Positions 37,113 to 46,358 of a DNA stretch of 64,000 nt are shown here, one piece after another; the first letter of the stretch is position 1, and every line of letters begins with the position of its first letter. A model generated the notes under the pieces. The model was not told where the DNA came from, did no database searches, and saw only the letters and a list, made by a program, of their open reading frames with translations. This stretch comes from JAFEDN01 sp963844565 (GTDB taxonomy: Bacteria; Pseudomonadota; Gammaproteobacteria; Coxiellales; Coxiellaceae), in NCBI GenBank assembly GCA_963844565.1, contig CAWJON010000002.1, positions 1,240,001 through 1,304,000 of the forward strand, written 5' to 3'. A program made the position numbers and the translations under genes.

Positions 37113-37189
37113 TGGTGCGCCCGGAGAGATTCGAACTCCCGACCCCCTAGTTCGTAGCCAGGTACTCTATCCAACTGAGCTACGGGCGC
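37113..37189 (-). tRNA. tRNA-Arg (anticodon ACG)
   Basis: A minus-strand cloverleaf with acceptor GCGCCCG/CGGGCGC, anticodon stem CCTGG/CTAGG (one G-U pair) and loop CTACGAA, anticodon ACG, normally deaminated to ICG to read CGU/CGC/CGA. CCA is encoded at the 3' end. It is equivalent to the argV/Q/Y/Z genes beside csrA in E. coli. Confidence 0.96.
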
Positions 37190-37195
37190 ATAATC

Positions 37196-37284
37196 CGGAG
37201 AGAGAGGGATTCGAACCCTCGATGAGGTATAACCCCCATACTCCCTTAGCAGGGGAGCGCCTTCAGCCACTCGGCCATCTCTCC
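37196..37284 (-). tRNA. tRNA-Ser (anticodon GCT)
   Basis: A minus-strand class II tRNA: acceptor GGAGAGA/TCTCTCC, D-arm GCCGAGTGGCTGAAGGC, anticodon stem CTCCC/GGGAG with loop CTGCTAA (anticodon GCT, codons AGU/AGC), long variable arm, T-arm GAGGG TTCGAAT CCCTC, discriminator G. CCA is not encoded. It equals serV next to csrA in E. coli. Confidence 0.96.
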
Positions 37285-37380
37285 AGAGCCCAGGATAATA
37301 ACATTTTAGACTTGAAAATCATAGATGATTGGAACCGAATAATGAAATTTAAAATACCTTACCTGATGGGGGGATCGTAA

Positions 37381-37410
37381 GGGGGGAGAAGAGCGGAGCG
37401 ATCTCCCCCC
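37381..37410. other. GC-rich hairpin (9-bp stem) downstream of csrA
   Basis: GGGGGGAGA pairs with TCTCCCCCC around a 12-nt loop. It lies between csrA and the tRNA cluster. There is no T-run on either side, so it is not a standard factor-independent terminator; it may act in RNA processing or stability. Confidence 0.6.
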
Positions 37411-37415
37411 TTCAT

Positions 37416-37445
37416 TGCAGAGCCTCAGCTTGCTGAGGCTCTGCA
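37416..37445. terminator. perfect 14-bp-stem hairpin downstream of csrA
   Basis: TGCAGAGCCTCAGC pairs perfectly with GCTGAGGCTCTGCA around a 2-nt loop, 33 bp after the csrA stop. The stability fits a transcription barrier, but no U-tract follows on the csrA strand. It is therefore a tentative terminator or RNA-protecting hairpin. Confidence 0.5.
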
Positions 37446-37477
37446 TATTAAATGACTATGACTATGACTATGAATTG

Positions 37478-37705
37478 CTATTGATTGCCTTTTTGCTCTT
37501 CTTCATCTTGAGCATCTTCTGCAGCAGGGGTTCCGCCCTGTTTTTCTTGCTGAATTCTTTGATAGATTTCTTCTCGATGCACAGAAACTGTTTTGGGTGC
37601 ATCGATGCCTAAGCGAACCTGATTTCCTTTTACGCCTAATACCGTTATTTTGACCTCATCGCCTATAATAACAGACTCGCTTATCCGTCTGGTTAAAATT
37701 AACAT
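37478..37705 (-). CDS. csrA: carbon storage regulator CsrA
   Basis: CsrA is a homodimeric RNA-binding protein that blocks translation or alters stability of GGA-containing mRNAs; in Legionellales it controls the switch between replication and transmission. The 75-residue protein starts MLILTRRISESVIIGDEV and contains VRLGIDAPKTVSVHREEIY, the RNA-binding face. The C-terminal tail is acidic and Gln-rich (EDAQDEEEQ), longer than the 61-residue E. coli protein. GAAGGAGA lies 4 nt before the ATG. Its place between lysC/alaS and Ser/Arg tRNAs matches E. coli, which supports it as the orthologous copy. Confidence 0.97.
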   Translation of the reverse strand: MLILTRRISESVIIGDEVKITVLGVKGNQVRLGIDAPKTVSVHREEIYQRIQQEKQGGTPAAEDAQDEEEQKGNQ

Positions 37706-37811
37706 TTTGCTCTCCTTCTTCGACTAGCTTTCCTTTTCTATATCTCTTTTCCTATACTGTATTATTGTAGTACATTATTTGAACTACGACAGTATTAAAT
37801 CAACCAATTGA

Positions 37812-39044
37812 TTATATTAGTTTTTTTTCATCAGACAGAAAAGCATTGTGCAAAATTCGAGCACCTAATTCGATGTATTTTTCATCGATTACCGCAGATA
37901 TTGTAACCTCTGAAGAAGTAATTAAATGAATTTTAATTCCCTCTTTATCTAGGGCATGTAACATCTTAGAAGCGACTCCCGCATGAGATTTCATACCTAT
38001 GCCAACGAGAGAAAGTTTAGCGATTTTTTGGTCAGATAGAATCTCACAAGGGTAATTGAATTGATTTATTAACTGATTGGAAATAGACAAGGCTTCTGCA
38101 TAATCGGTTAAAGGCACGGTAAAACTGAAATCAATGTGATTGGTTGCAGAAGGTGGATTTTTAACCATCATATCTACTTCTATAGCTGCATTATTAATGG
38201 CTTGATGCCAATGGTCTAACCAATCTGAATTCTCAGGCAGACCTCTAAAAGTTAGTTTTGCTTGATTACGATCAAAGGCAACCCCAGAAACTGCAGGTTC
38301 CAAACTATCAGATTTTCTAAAAGTTACCAGAGTACCTGCACCCTCTGCAAAGCTGGACAAAACACGTAAGGGAACTCGATGCCTGTCTGCCAAGCGGACT
38401 GAAGAAGTTTGCAAAACTTCCGCGCCTAATCGAGCCAATTCCAACATTTCATCGAACGTTATATGAGACAAACGCCGTGCTTCATGCACAACACGCGGAT
38501 CACTAGTATAGATACCATCAACATCCGTGTAAATTTGACATTCATCTGCGCCAAGCGCTGCCGCTATCATAACGGCGGTGGTATCAGAGCCTCCGCGTCC
38601 TATTGTCGTAATGTTGCCAAATTTGTCTGTGCCCTGAAAACCTGTTACCACTGGCACAATCTTATTTTTTATACTTTCTTTAAGAACCTCGGTATCTATA
38701 TCAATAATTTCAGCTTTTGTATGTCTTTGATCTGTATAAATTCGAGCCTGAGAACCCGTGTAAGATCGTGCCGGACAACCCAGCGCGTTTAAAGCAACAC
38801 TCAGTAGAGCGGCAGACACTTGTTCGCCAGTGGAAAGTAATGAATCGTACTCACGGGGTTCAGGAAAAGGGGTAATGGCATTAATCAATTCAATTAGCCG
38901 ATCGGTTTCGTGTCCCATAGCGGAAACTATGACCACTACATCATGACCTGCCAAACGAGTATTAATAATTTTTTGAGCAACCTTATGAATACGATCGACA
39001 GTTCCAACGGAAGTGCCGCCAAATTTTTGTATAAACAAAGCCAT
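37812..39044 (-). CDS. lysC: aspartokinase
   Basis: Aspartokinase phosphorylates L-aspartate, the first step to lysine, threonine, methionine and diaminopimelate. The 410-residue protein begins with the signature IQKFGGTSVG, has TTIGRGGSDTTAV and TDVDGIYTSDPR in the kinase domain (residues ~1-245) and two ACT-type regulatory segments from ~265 onward (LSLVGIGMKSHAGVASKM), so feedback inhibition is likely. The ATG follows the alaS stop by 1 nt, suggesting alaS-lysC cotranscription. Confidence 0.96.
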   Translation of the reverse strand: MALFIQKFGGTSVGTVDRIHKVAQKIINTRLAGHDVVVIVSAMGHETDRLIELINAITPFPEPREYDSLLSTGEQVSAALLSVALNALGCPARSYTGSQARIYTDQRHTKAEIIDIDTEVLKESIKNKIVPVVTGFQGTDKFGNITTIGRGGSDTTAVMIAAALGADECQIYTDVDGIYTSDPRVVHEARRLSHITFDEMLELARLGAEVLQTSSVRLADRHRVPLRVLSSFAEGAGTLVTFRKSDSLEPAVSGVAFDRNQAKLTFRGLPENSDWLDHWHQAINNAAIEVDMMVKNPPSATNHIDFSFTVPLTDYAEALSISNQLINQFNYPCEILSDQKIAKLSLVGIGMKSHAGVASKMLHALDKEGIKIHLITSSEVTISAVIDEKYIELGARILHNAFLSDEKKLI

Positions 39045-39045
39045 A

Positions 39046-41658
39046 TTATTTAAGGACGGCCAACTTTTTTTTCACCCATTCGGGAATGGCAGCTAATGCC
39101 GAGGGTAAAGCGAGTGGGTTATCTCCCCCGCCTTGCGCTAAATCTGGCCTTCCCCCTCCTCGTCCATCTATTAGTGCAGCAACAACATTCAATAACTCAA
39201 TCGCAGTAAAAAAAGACAAACAATTTTTGCTTACCCAGACGATGAGTTGTACCTTATTTTCAATAACCGCTGCTAAAATAATAGCACCTGAAGTCACATG
39301 CTGTTTTAGAATATCTAAATTATGGCGCAATTCTTCTCTATCGGCTGCATTAATTTCTACCGCTAGAATTTGAATATTTTCAATTTGAATGATTTGATCA
39401 AGCAAATTTTCACTCTGTTTTGCTGCCAAAAGCTGTTTTAACTGCGTTAATTCTTTGGCTAAAGAACGCTGTTCCGTTAATAATTGCGTGATTTTTTCAG
39501 TGATTTTTGATCGTTCTATTTTTAATAAGGCGCTAACGTCCTGCAACAACCTTTCCGATTCAGCAATCCATTCCAACGCCCGCTGCCCTGTTATGGCTTC
39601 AATGCGTCTAATCCCCGCCGCCAAAGCACTTTGATTGATTATCTTAAAGAGGCCTATTTGACTGGTGTGATGAACATGTGTGCCTCCACAAACCTCTTGG
39701 GAAAATTCCCCCATAGAAACGACTCTGACGACTGCACCGTATTTCTCACCAAAAAGAGCCATTGCTCCTTTTTGTTTCGCTTCTTCTAAAGTGCTGCTCT
39801 CAACGATAGTAGCTAAATTGGCACGAATCTCTTGATTAACTAAATTTTCAATTTCTAAAATTTGCCCATTAGTAAGCGGCTTAGAATAAGCAAAATCAAA
39901 ACGAAGCCGATCTGGGGCGACAAATGAACCTTTTTGGGTGACATGTTCGCCTAAAATCCTACGAAGAGCCTCATGTAATAGGTGTGTAGCGGAGTGATTC
40001 AACATGGTACTGTATCGATCAGAATCAACTACCGCGTGCACCTGATCATTTGTGCGTAGTTTTCCGGTTAAAACGCGTCCATAATGCAAATAAACATTAC
40101 CGTGTTTTTGAGTATCCTCTACTTTAAATTGACCATCCTGGGCATATATATTTCCAGTGTCTCCTACTTGACCACCCGACTCCGCATAAAACGGCGTACG
40201 AGCTAGAACGACCACGCCTTTCTGTCCCTGCTCTAAATTATTAACGGGCCGATCATCCAGTAAAAGAGCGGTTATTTCACTTTCATCTTCCAATTTTTCA
40301 AAACCGGTAAATTCAGTTGTCCCGGGGATATGTATTTGTTGAGTGTGATGGGGTTTAAAGTGATGCGCCTGTTGAGATTGTAAGCGTTGCCTTTCCATCG
40401 CTTTCTCAAAACCCATATAGTCCACGTTCAGATTTAATTCTTTTGCTAAATCCGCGGTTAAATCCAAAGGAAAACCAAACGTATCATACAGTTGAAAAAC
40501 AACTTCTCCTGGAATCTCGCTCGAAGTGAGGTTTCTCACTATTTCATCAAAAACTTTAAGTCCATTCTCCAAGGTGTTGGAAAATTGCTCTTCTTCTTGT
40601 TTCAGAAGTTGCTCAATTAAAGGCTGAGCCCTTAAAAGATCAGGATATGCCCCTCCCATGCTTTGCACCAATGGGCTGACCAATTGATAGAAAAAAGGAC
40701 GCTGCTGCCCGAGCTTATAACCGTGCCGTATAGCCCGACGGATAATACGTCGCAACACATATCCCCTACCTTCATTGGAAGGAATAACCCCATCTGCCAT
40801 CAAAAATGCAGTGGACCGTATATGGTCAACAATGACCCGCATCGAAGGGGATTGTAAATCTGTATATCCAATCAATTGGCTTAGCGCTTTTAACAAAAAC
40901 TTAAATGTATCGATATCGTAGTTGTCATGCACACCTTGTAAAACCGCCGCTATACGCTCTAACCCCATTCCTGTATCGACACAAGGTTTAGGCAGCGGTT
41001 GCAATTTACCTGATACACTGCGGTCATATTGCATAAAAACCAGATTCCAAATTTCTACATAACGGTCATCGTCATGGTCAGGGCTTCCCGGTGGCCCCCC
41101 TGGGATACCTGGCCCATGATCATAGAAAATTTCCGTACAGGGACCGCATGGTCCAACATCACCCATTGACCAGAAATTATCCTTTTCACCACAGCGAGTT
41201 AAACGTTGAGGCGAAACTTTTACCTCTTGCAACCAAATATTCTCACTTTCGATATCATCTTTAAACACAGTAATCCACAACCGCTCTGCTGGGATCTTGA
41301 GTTCATTGGTCAAAAAATTCCAGGCAAAATAAATTGCTTCTCGTTTAAAATAATCTCCAAAACTAAAATTACCGAGCATCTCAAAGAGAGTGTGATGGCG
41401 CGTAGTATGTCCAACATTTTCTAAGTCGTTATGCTTACCACCGGCACGTACGCAGCGCTGCACACTAACAGCACGAGAATAGGGTCGCTGCTCAAGGCCT
41501 AAAAATGTGTCTTTGAACTGCACCATGCCAGAGTTAGTAAACAATAATGTTGGATCATTTCCTGGAACCAGTGAACTGCTGGGTACTAACGTATGATTCA
41601 AACACTCGAAATAATTTTTAAAAGCAGTTCTTAGCTCTTCACTGGTCAGGGTTTTCAT
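39046..41658 (-). CDS. alaS: alanyl-tRNA synthetase
   Basis: AlaRS charges tRNA-Ala and edits mischarged Ser/Gly. The 870-residue protein has the class II catalytic core (FKNYFECLNHTLVPSSSLVP, FTNSGMVQFKDTFLG, GDVGPCGPCTEIFYD), the editing domain zinc motifs HSATHLLHEALR and CGGTHVHHT, and the C-terminal GGGRPDLAQGGG. Length is normal. It starts 13 nt after recA; recX, usually between them in enterobacteria, is absent. Confidence 0.97.
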   Translation of the reverse strand: MKTLTSEELRTAFKNYFECLNHTLVPSSSLVPGNDPTLLFTNSGMVQFKDTFLGLEQRPYSRAVSVQRCVRAGGKHNDLENVGHTTRHHTLFEMLGNFSFGDYFKREAIYFAWNFLTNELKIPAERLWITVFKDDIESENIWLQEVKVSPQRLTRCGEKDNFWSMGDVGPCGPCTEIFYDHGPGIPGGPPGSPDHDDDRYVEIWNLVFMQYDRSVSGKLQPLPKPCVDTGMGLERIAAVLQGVHDNYDIDTFKFLLKALSQLIGYTDLQSPSMRVIVDHIRSTAFLMADGVIPSNEGRGYVLRRIIRRAIRHGYKLGQQRPFFYQLVSPLVQSMGGAYPDLLRAQPLIEQLLKQEEEQFSNTLENGLKVFDEIVRNLTSSEIPGEVVFQLYDTFGFPLDLTADLAKELNLNVDYMGFEKAMERQRLQSQQAHHFKPHHTQQIHIPGTTEFTGFEKLEDESEITALLLDDRPVNNLEQGQKGVVVLARTPFYAESGGQVGDTGNIYAQDGQFKVEDTQKHGNVYLHYGRVLTGKLRTNDQVHAVVDSDRYSTMLNHSATHLLHEALRRILGEHVTQKGSFVAPDRLRFDFAYSKPLTNGQILEIENLVNQEIRANLATIVESSTLEEAKQKGAMALFGEKYGAVVRVVSMGEFSQEVCGGTHVHHTSQIGLFKIINQSALAAGIRRIEAITGQRALEWIAESERLLQDVSALLKIERSKITEKITQLLTEQRSLAKELTQLKQLLAAKQSENLLDQIIQIENIQILAVEINAADREELRHNLDILKQHVTSGAIILAAVIENKVQLIVWVSKNCLSFFTAIELLNVVAALIDGRGGGRPDLAQGGGDNPLALPSALAAIPEWVKKKLAVLK

Positions 41659-41671
41659 GAACTTTTATACC

Positions 41672-42718
41672 TCATTCGACATCAACAGCTTCTTCAATAT
41701 TAATTTTATCAACATTTTTAGTCAGCAATTTTTCATGCAACTTCTTTTCAATTTCTTCGGCTATCGATGGATTATCTTTCAAAAACTGTCGGGCGTTGTC
41801 CTTTCCCTGGCCAATGCGAGTGCCTTGGTAACTGTACCAAGCCCCTGATTTTTCCACAATACTATGGTCAGACCCTAGATCAACCAGTTCTCCTTCACGA
41901 GAAATACCTTCTCCGTAAAGGATGTCAAAAGAAGCCTGTTTAAAGGGAGGCGCTACTTTATTTTTCACGACCTTAACACGTGTTTCACTGCCTAATATTT
42001 CTTCACCTTTTTTAACCGAACCGGTACGGCGAATCTCCAACCGCACGGAAGCGTAAAATTTTAATGCATTTCCACCCGTTGTCGTTTCCGGGTTTCCAAA
42101 CATAACCCCGATTTTCATACGAATTTGGTTAATAAAAATAACCAACGTGTTTGATTTTTTAATATTTGCTGTCAATTTACGTAAGGCTTGTGACATCAAT
42201 CTAGCCTGTAGGCCCATATGAGAATCGCCCATTTCTCCTTCAATTTCAGCTTTCGGAGTTAATGCAGCAACCGAGTCAATAATAACCATATCAACTGCAC
42301 TAGAACGTACTAACATATCAACGATTTCTAATCCTTGTTCTCCGGTGTCCGGTTGAGAAATAAGCAATTCGTTGATATTGACGCCAATTTGGGCAGCATA
42401 ACCCGTATCTAAAGCATGTTCGGCATCAATAAAAGCAGCTGTTCCACCCATGCGTTGACAACAAGCAATCGCTTCTAAGGTTAAGGTAGTTTTACCGGAA
42501 GACTCAGGACCATAAATCTCGACTACGCGGCCTCGAGGTAATCCTCCAACACCCAACGCGATATCTAGGCCAACCGAGCCACTTGAAATAACTTCAATAT
42601 CGCGAACAACATCTCCATCTCCTAGACACATCAAAGAGCCTTTACCAAATTGGCGCTCAATTTGCGCCTTAGCCGCACTTAATGCTTTTTGTTTTTCATT
42701 TTTTGAATTCACACTCAT
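41672..42718 (-). CDS. recA: recombinase RecA
   Basis: RecA forms filaments on single-stranded DNA for homologous recombination. The 348-residue protein shows FGKGSLMCLG, Walker A GPESSGKTT, VIIDSVAALTPKAEIEGEMG and loop L2 INQIRMKIGVMFGNPETTTGG. It begins 12 nt after pncC on the same strand. No LexA-type box (CTGT-N8-ACAG) is visible before recA or before pncC, consistent with the lack of a classic SOS response in Legionella and Coxiella. Confidence 0.98.
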   Translation of the reverse strand: MSVNSKNEKQKALSAAKAQIERQFGKGSLMCLGDGDVVRDIEVISSGSVGLDIALGVGGLPRGRVVEIYGPESSGKTTLTLEAIACCQRMGGTAAFIDAEHALDTGYAAQIGVNINELLISQPDTGEQGLEIVDMLVRSSAVDMVIIDSVAALTPKAEIEGEMGDSHMGLQARLMSQALRKLTANIKKSNTLVIFINQIRMKIGVMFGNPETTTGGNALKFYASVRLEIRRTGSVKKGEEILGSETRVKVVKNKVAPPFKQASFDILYGEGISREGELVDLGSDHSIVEKSGAWYSYQGTRIGQGKDNARQFLKDNPSIAEEIEKKLHEKLLTKNVDKINIEEAVDVE

Positions 42719-42730
42719 AAATCCCTCAAT

Positions 42731-43219
42731 TTATATAGAAGACACATATTCTAACAACCAATGTAATGCAAAGTTTACTGAATCTGCCCGAATCTGCTTG
42801 CGCCCACTCGTAAAACGACCCAATCGACTAGGATAAACTTTTTTTCTATCCGCCAACCCGAAATAAACTGTACCTACCGGTTTTTGGCGAGTTCCTCCGC
42901 CAGGCCCGGCAATGCCTGTAATACTTAAACAAATATCTGCATGGCTTTGTTTAATTGATCCTTTTGCCATTTCCATTGCTGTTTCAGCACTGACCGCGCC
43001 AAAATTTTCTAGGGTCAATAAACTTACTCCTAAAATTTCTATTTTGGCAGCATTGCTGTAGGCCACAAATCCACGCTCAAACCAGTTTGAACTATCTGGC
43101 ACGTCTGTCAACTGCGTAGCTAACAATCCTCCTGTACACGATTCAGCCACAGCCAATTTTATTTTGGCTTCTAATAAAGCCCTTCCCAATTGTTGACTTA
43201 AGCTGAAATTGTTTTTCAT
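42731..43219 (-). CDS. pncC: nicotinamide-nucleotide amidohydrolase (CinA C-terminal domain)
   Basis: PncC deamidates NMN to nicotinate mononucleotide in the pyridine nucleotide cycle. The 162-residue protein is the stand-alone CinA C-domain: AVAESCTGGLLATQLT, VAYSNAAKIEILGV, SITGIAGPGGGTRQKPVGTV. AAGGAG lies 7 nt before the ATG. The order pncC-recA is conserved in gammaproteobacteria. Confidence 0.94.
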   Translation of the reverse strand: MKNNFSLSQQLGRALLEAKIKLAVAESCTGGLLATQLTDVPDSSNWFERGFVAYSNAAKIEILGVSLLTLENFGAVSAETAMEMAKGSIKQSHADICLSITGIAGPGGGTRQKPVGTVYFGLADRKKVYPSRLGRFTSGRKQIRADSVNFALHWLLEYVSSI

Positions 43220-43343
43220 AGCCCCACTCCTTTGCTAGCTATTATGCCTACTTAAAAGAGATAATGAAATACAGGAAAAAGAGATTGAGATTTAAGCCAT
43301 TATTATGCAAAATGCTCGATAAAAACTTTCAAGGAAATGATAC

Positions 43344-45929
43344 ATGAATGTGAATATATCAGCTTCTCCAGTCCATACTCCTGTGATGCAGCAATACCTG
43401 CAAATAAAATCGCAATACCCTAACCTGTTACTATTTTATCGAATGGGTGACTTCTACGAGCTTTTTTACCAAGATGCGGAGCGAGCTGCAAAATTACTTA
43501 ATATTACTCTCACCCAAAGAGGTAACTCGGCTGGCAGCCCCATACCAATGGCTGGAGTTCCCCACCATGCTTTGGAAAATTATTTGGCAAAGTTACTAAA
43601 AATGGGTGAGTCCGCCGTTATCTGCGAACAAGTGGGCAACTCCGAAACCAGTAAAGGTCCGATAAACCGCGAAGTCACGCGGGTTATCACGCCAGGAACA
43701 GTTAGCGATGAGGCCTTATTGGATGAGTTCCGTGATAATCAATTGGTCTGTATTTATGGACAAGAAAACTTCGGTATTGCGAACTTTGACATCACCAGTG
43801 GGCGCTTCATTCTTCAAGAAGTAGAAAATACGGCTATGCTTTTGGCCGAGTTAGAAAGATTACAACCCAACGAGCTATTAATCTCGGAAACTTTTCACCC
43901 CCAAACACTCTCCCAAGAACTCTCAATAACTTCGTTCACTGTTCAACGTCGTCCAACCTGGGAGTTTGAATTATCACAAGCACACACTTTATTGTGTGAA
44001 CAATTTCAAGTGAAAGACCTTTCCGGCTTTGGGGTTACACATTTACCCCTGGCTTTATCGGCAGCCGGCTGTTTACTGCAATATCTCAAATACACGCAAC
44101 GTACTTTTTTGCCTCATCTGCAAACCATTCAGGTGGAACAAGGAAATCGATACGTTTTTTTAGATGCAGCCACCCAAAGAAATTTGGAATTAACCCATAC
44201 GCTTGACGGTAATAATACCCATTGTTTGTTAAGCATTTTGGACAAAACTAAAACCGCGATGGGCGCCCGCTTACTCAGGCGTTGGCTCACTCAACCCTTG
44301 CGCGACCATACTATTTTAAGAGCTCGGCAATCCAGTATGGAAGAAACCGATGAGGCACTAAGGCATGGATTAAGAGGATGCAACGACATTGAGCGTATTT
44401 TAGCACGTGTAGCCTTAGGTTCAGCACGCCCTCGAGATTTAATCGGTTTACGCGACACCCTCAGTAAAATACCTCAACTTCACCAGGTATTGGCTGAAAA
44501 GAGAAGCCCGGGTCTTTTAATGTTAGATCAGGCTTTGGGAAATTTTGATAATTTATATTTACTGCTCTCAAAAGCTTTGGTAGATAATCCACCCGTCCTT
44601 ATACGCGACGGGGGCGTGATTAAGAATGGCTATAACGAAGAACTAGACGAATTAAGAAATTTAAGCACTAACAGTGAACAATTCTTATTAAATTTAGAAA
44701 AGAATGAACGAGAGCGGACAAAATTAAGTACGCTAAAAGTCGGATATAATCGTATTCACGGTTACTATATCGAAATTTCTCGTCAACAGGCGCAAGAAGC
44801 ACCCATTGATTATACACGTCGTCAGACCTTAAAAAATGTTGAACGTTTTATCACTCCCTTATTAAAGTCTTTTGAAGACCAAGTTCTAAGCAGTCAATCT
44901 CGAGCTTTAGTAAAAGAAAAATTACTTTACGAAGCACTACTTCAGGAAATTAAACGATACCTGCTGGAATTGCAGCAGGCGGCGTCAGCGCTGGCGGAAT
45001 TAGATGTACTCAGCACTTTAAAAGAACGAGCGCAAACATTGAGTTGGGTAACCCCACAATTGAGGGAAACGCCTGGAATTGAAATAAACAATGGTCGACA
45101 TCCCGTCATTGAATCAGTTTTAGATACTCCTTTTATCGCCAACGATACCTCTCTGAATGAAAACCGAAAAATGCTGCTACTCACTGGTCCTAATATGGGT
45201 GGTAAGTCCACTTATATGCGTCAAACTGCGCTTATTGTCTTACTGGCTTATATGGGTAGCTCCGTGCCAGCTGAAACGGCTTCGATTGGCCCCATTGATA
45301 GGATCTTTACTCGTATTGGCGCGGCGGATGATCTTACCAAAGGAAAATCAACTTTTATGGTTGAAATGTCTGAAACTGCCAACATACTACATAATGCAAC
45401 TCATCAAAGTTTGGTGTTAATGGATGAAATTGGCCGTGGAACCAGCACATTTGACGGTTTATCCTTGGCATGGGCCTGCGCCGCCTATTTGGCAAAAACT
45501 GTTAAATCCTTCACTTTGTTCGCCACCCATTATTTTGAGCTAACCAGCCTGCCTGATCACCTTCCATCGGTTGTGAACGTTCACTTAGATGCGACGGAAT
45601 ACGCCAACAAACTTATCTTTTTGCATAAATTAAAAGAAGGAGCCGCTAGCCGGAGTTATGGTATCCAAGTTGCTCAGTTAGCCGGAGTTCCTCGTGCCGT
45701 TATCCAGGAAGCAACCCAAAAACTTCATGAATTAGAGCAGCAACGACCAGCGATAAATCCTGCGCATGGGCAAAGCCCATCCGTCGAAATCAATCCCCCA
45801 TCGCGATCCGAGCCACATCCAGTCTTAAAACAATTGATCGCCCTTAATGCTGATGAAATTTCACCCAAACAAAGTTTGAGTATCCTTTATCAATTAATTC
45901 ATGAAGCCAAAAACAGTGAAATTACCTAA
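43344..45929 (+). CDS. mutS: DNA mismatch repair protein MutS
   Basis: MutS recognises mismatches and recruits MutL. The 861-residue protein has the mismatch-binding domain with FYRMGDFYELF (the Phe-x-Glu wedge), the core/clamp helices, and the ATPase with Walker A TGPNMGGKSTYMRQ, LMDEIGRGTSTFDG and the C-terminal helix-turn-helix. Length is typical. AAGGAAATGATAC precedes the ATG. It is divergent from pncC over 124 bp. Confidence 0.98.
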   Translation: MNVNISASPVHTPVMQQYLQIKSQYPNLLLFYRMGDFYELFYQDAERAAKLLNITLTQRGNSAGSPIPMAGVPHHALENYLAKLLKMGESAVICEQVGNSETSKGPINREVTRVITPGTVSDEALLDEFRDNQLVCIYGQENFGIANFDITSGRFILQEVENTAMLLAELERLQPNELLISETFHPQTLSQELSITSFTVQRRPTWEFELSQAHTLLCEQFQVKDLSGFGVTHLPLALSAAGCLLQYLKYTQRTFLPHLQTIQVEQGNRYVFLDAATQRNLELTHTLDGNNTHCLLSILDKTKTAMGARLLRRWLTQPLRDHTILRARQSSMEETDEALRHGLRGCNDIERILARVALGSARPRDLIGLRDTLSKIPQLHQVLAEKRSPGLLMLDQALGNFDNLYLLLSKALVDNPPVLIRDGGVIKNGYNEELDELRNLSTNSEQFLLNLEKNERERTKLSTLKVGYNRIHGYYIEISRQQAQEAPIDYTRRQTLKNVERFITPLLKSFEDQVLSSQSRALVKEKLLYEALLQEIKRYLLELQQAASALAELDVLSTLKERAQTLSWVTPQLRETPGIEINNGRHPVIESVLDTPFIANDTSLNENRKMLLLTGPNMGGKSTYMRQTALIVLLAYMGSSVPAETASIGPIDRIFTRIGAADDLTKGKSTFMVEMSETANILHNATHQSLVLMDEIGRGTSTFDGLSLAWACAAYLAKTVKSFTLFATHYFELTSLPDHLPSVVNVHLDATEYANKLIFLHKLKEGAASRSYGIQVAQLAGVPRAVIQEATQKLHELEQQRPAINPAHGQSPSVEINPPSRSEPHPVLKQLIALNADEISPKQSLSILYQLIHEAKNSEIT

Positions 45930-45936
45930 AATAGTT

Positions 45937-46332
45937 TCACTTCGTGAATCCGTATTCACTCTTATACTCTTCAGCTATTTTTTTTGATTCTAATCTTAAA
46001 AGCAATCGGATGGGGTCGTTACCCATCTCGATGGCAGTATTTTTTTCAAGACCAGTACGAATGTTTTCGCTCAGCTCAATAATAAGCGCCAACTGGGAAG
46101 AATCAGGTCTAGTATGATTTACAACCTCCAAGTCATTTAAAAATTTTCTAATTTCCCAATCAAAATAAATCGCTTGCGGCGCCGTAAATCTTCCCAAGGC
46201 TATGCCCATTCGAATATTATCACACACAAGATTGGAATAGATTTGATCTCTCCACACACCCAAACTAGTCTGTACATACCGATATCGGCTAACTTTAATC
46301 AACGTAGACAGAGAAAGTTCTCGAGTAGCCAC
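45937..46332 (-). CDS. hypothetical protein, probably 3' part of a frameshifted gene
   Basis: A 131-residue frame with a GTG start at 46332 that has no ribosome-binding site. The frame is open upstream as far as 46386 and overlaps the end of the 99-aa frame at 46359-46658. Joining them by a shift in that overlap gives a continuous helical text (GLTNVEL then ISIKAVRGYVATRELSLSTLI). I recognise no domain. Either this is the broken 3' half of one gene, or a small separate gene of unknown function. Confidence 0.5.
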   Translation of the reverse strand: MATRELSLSTLIKVSRYRYVQTSLGVWRDQIYSNLVCDNIRMGIALGRFTAPQAIYFDWEIRKFLNDLEVVNHTRPDSSQLALIIELSENIRTGLEKNTAIEMGNDPIRLLLRLESKKIAEEYKSEYGFTK

Positions 46333-46358
46333 ATAACCGCGGACTGCTTTAATACTTA

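Noticed and set aside
37012..37284. tRNA cluster as an integration site for the accessory region
   Set aside because: No integrase and no duplicated tRNA 3' end were found near 6.5-29 kb or beside the tRNAs; the near-identity of the Arg tRNAs extends over the whole gene and fits gene duplication.
37451..37471. Short tandem repeat (ATGACT-type, about three units) near the csrA end
   Set aside because: Only three copies in noncoding DNA and no link to a start codon or promoter; too small to interpret as a phase-variable tract.
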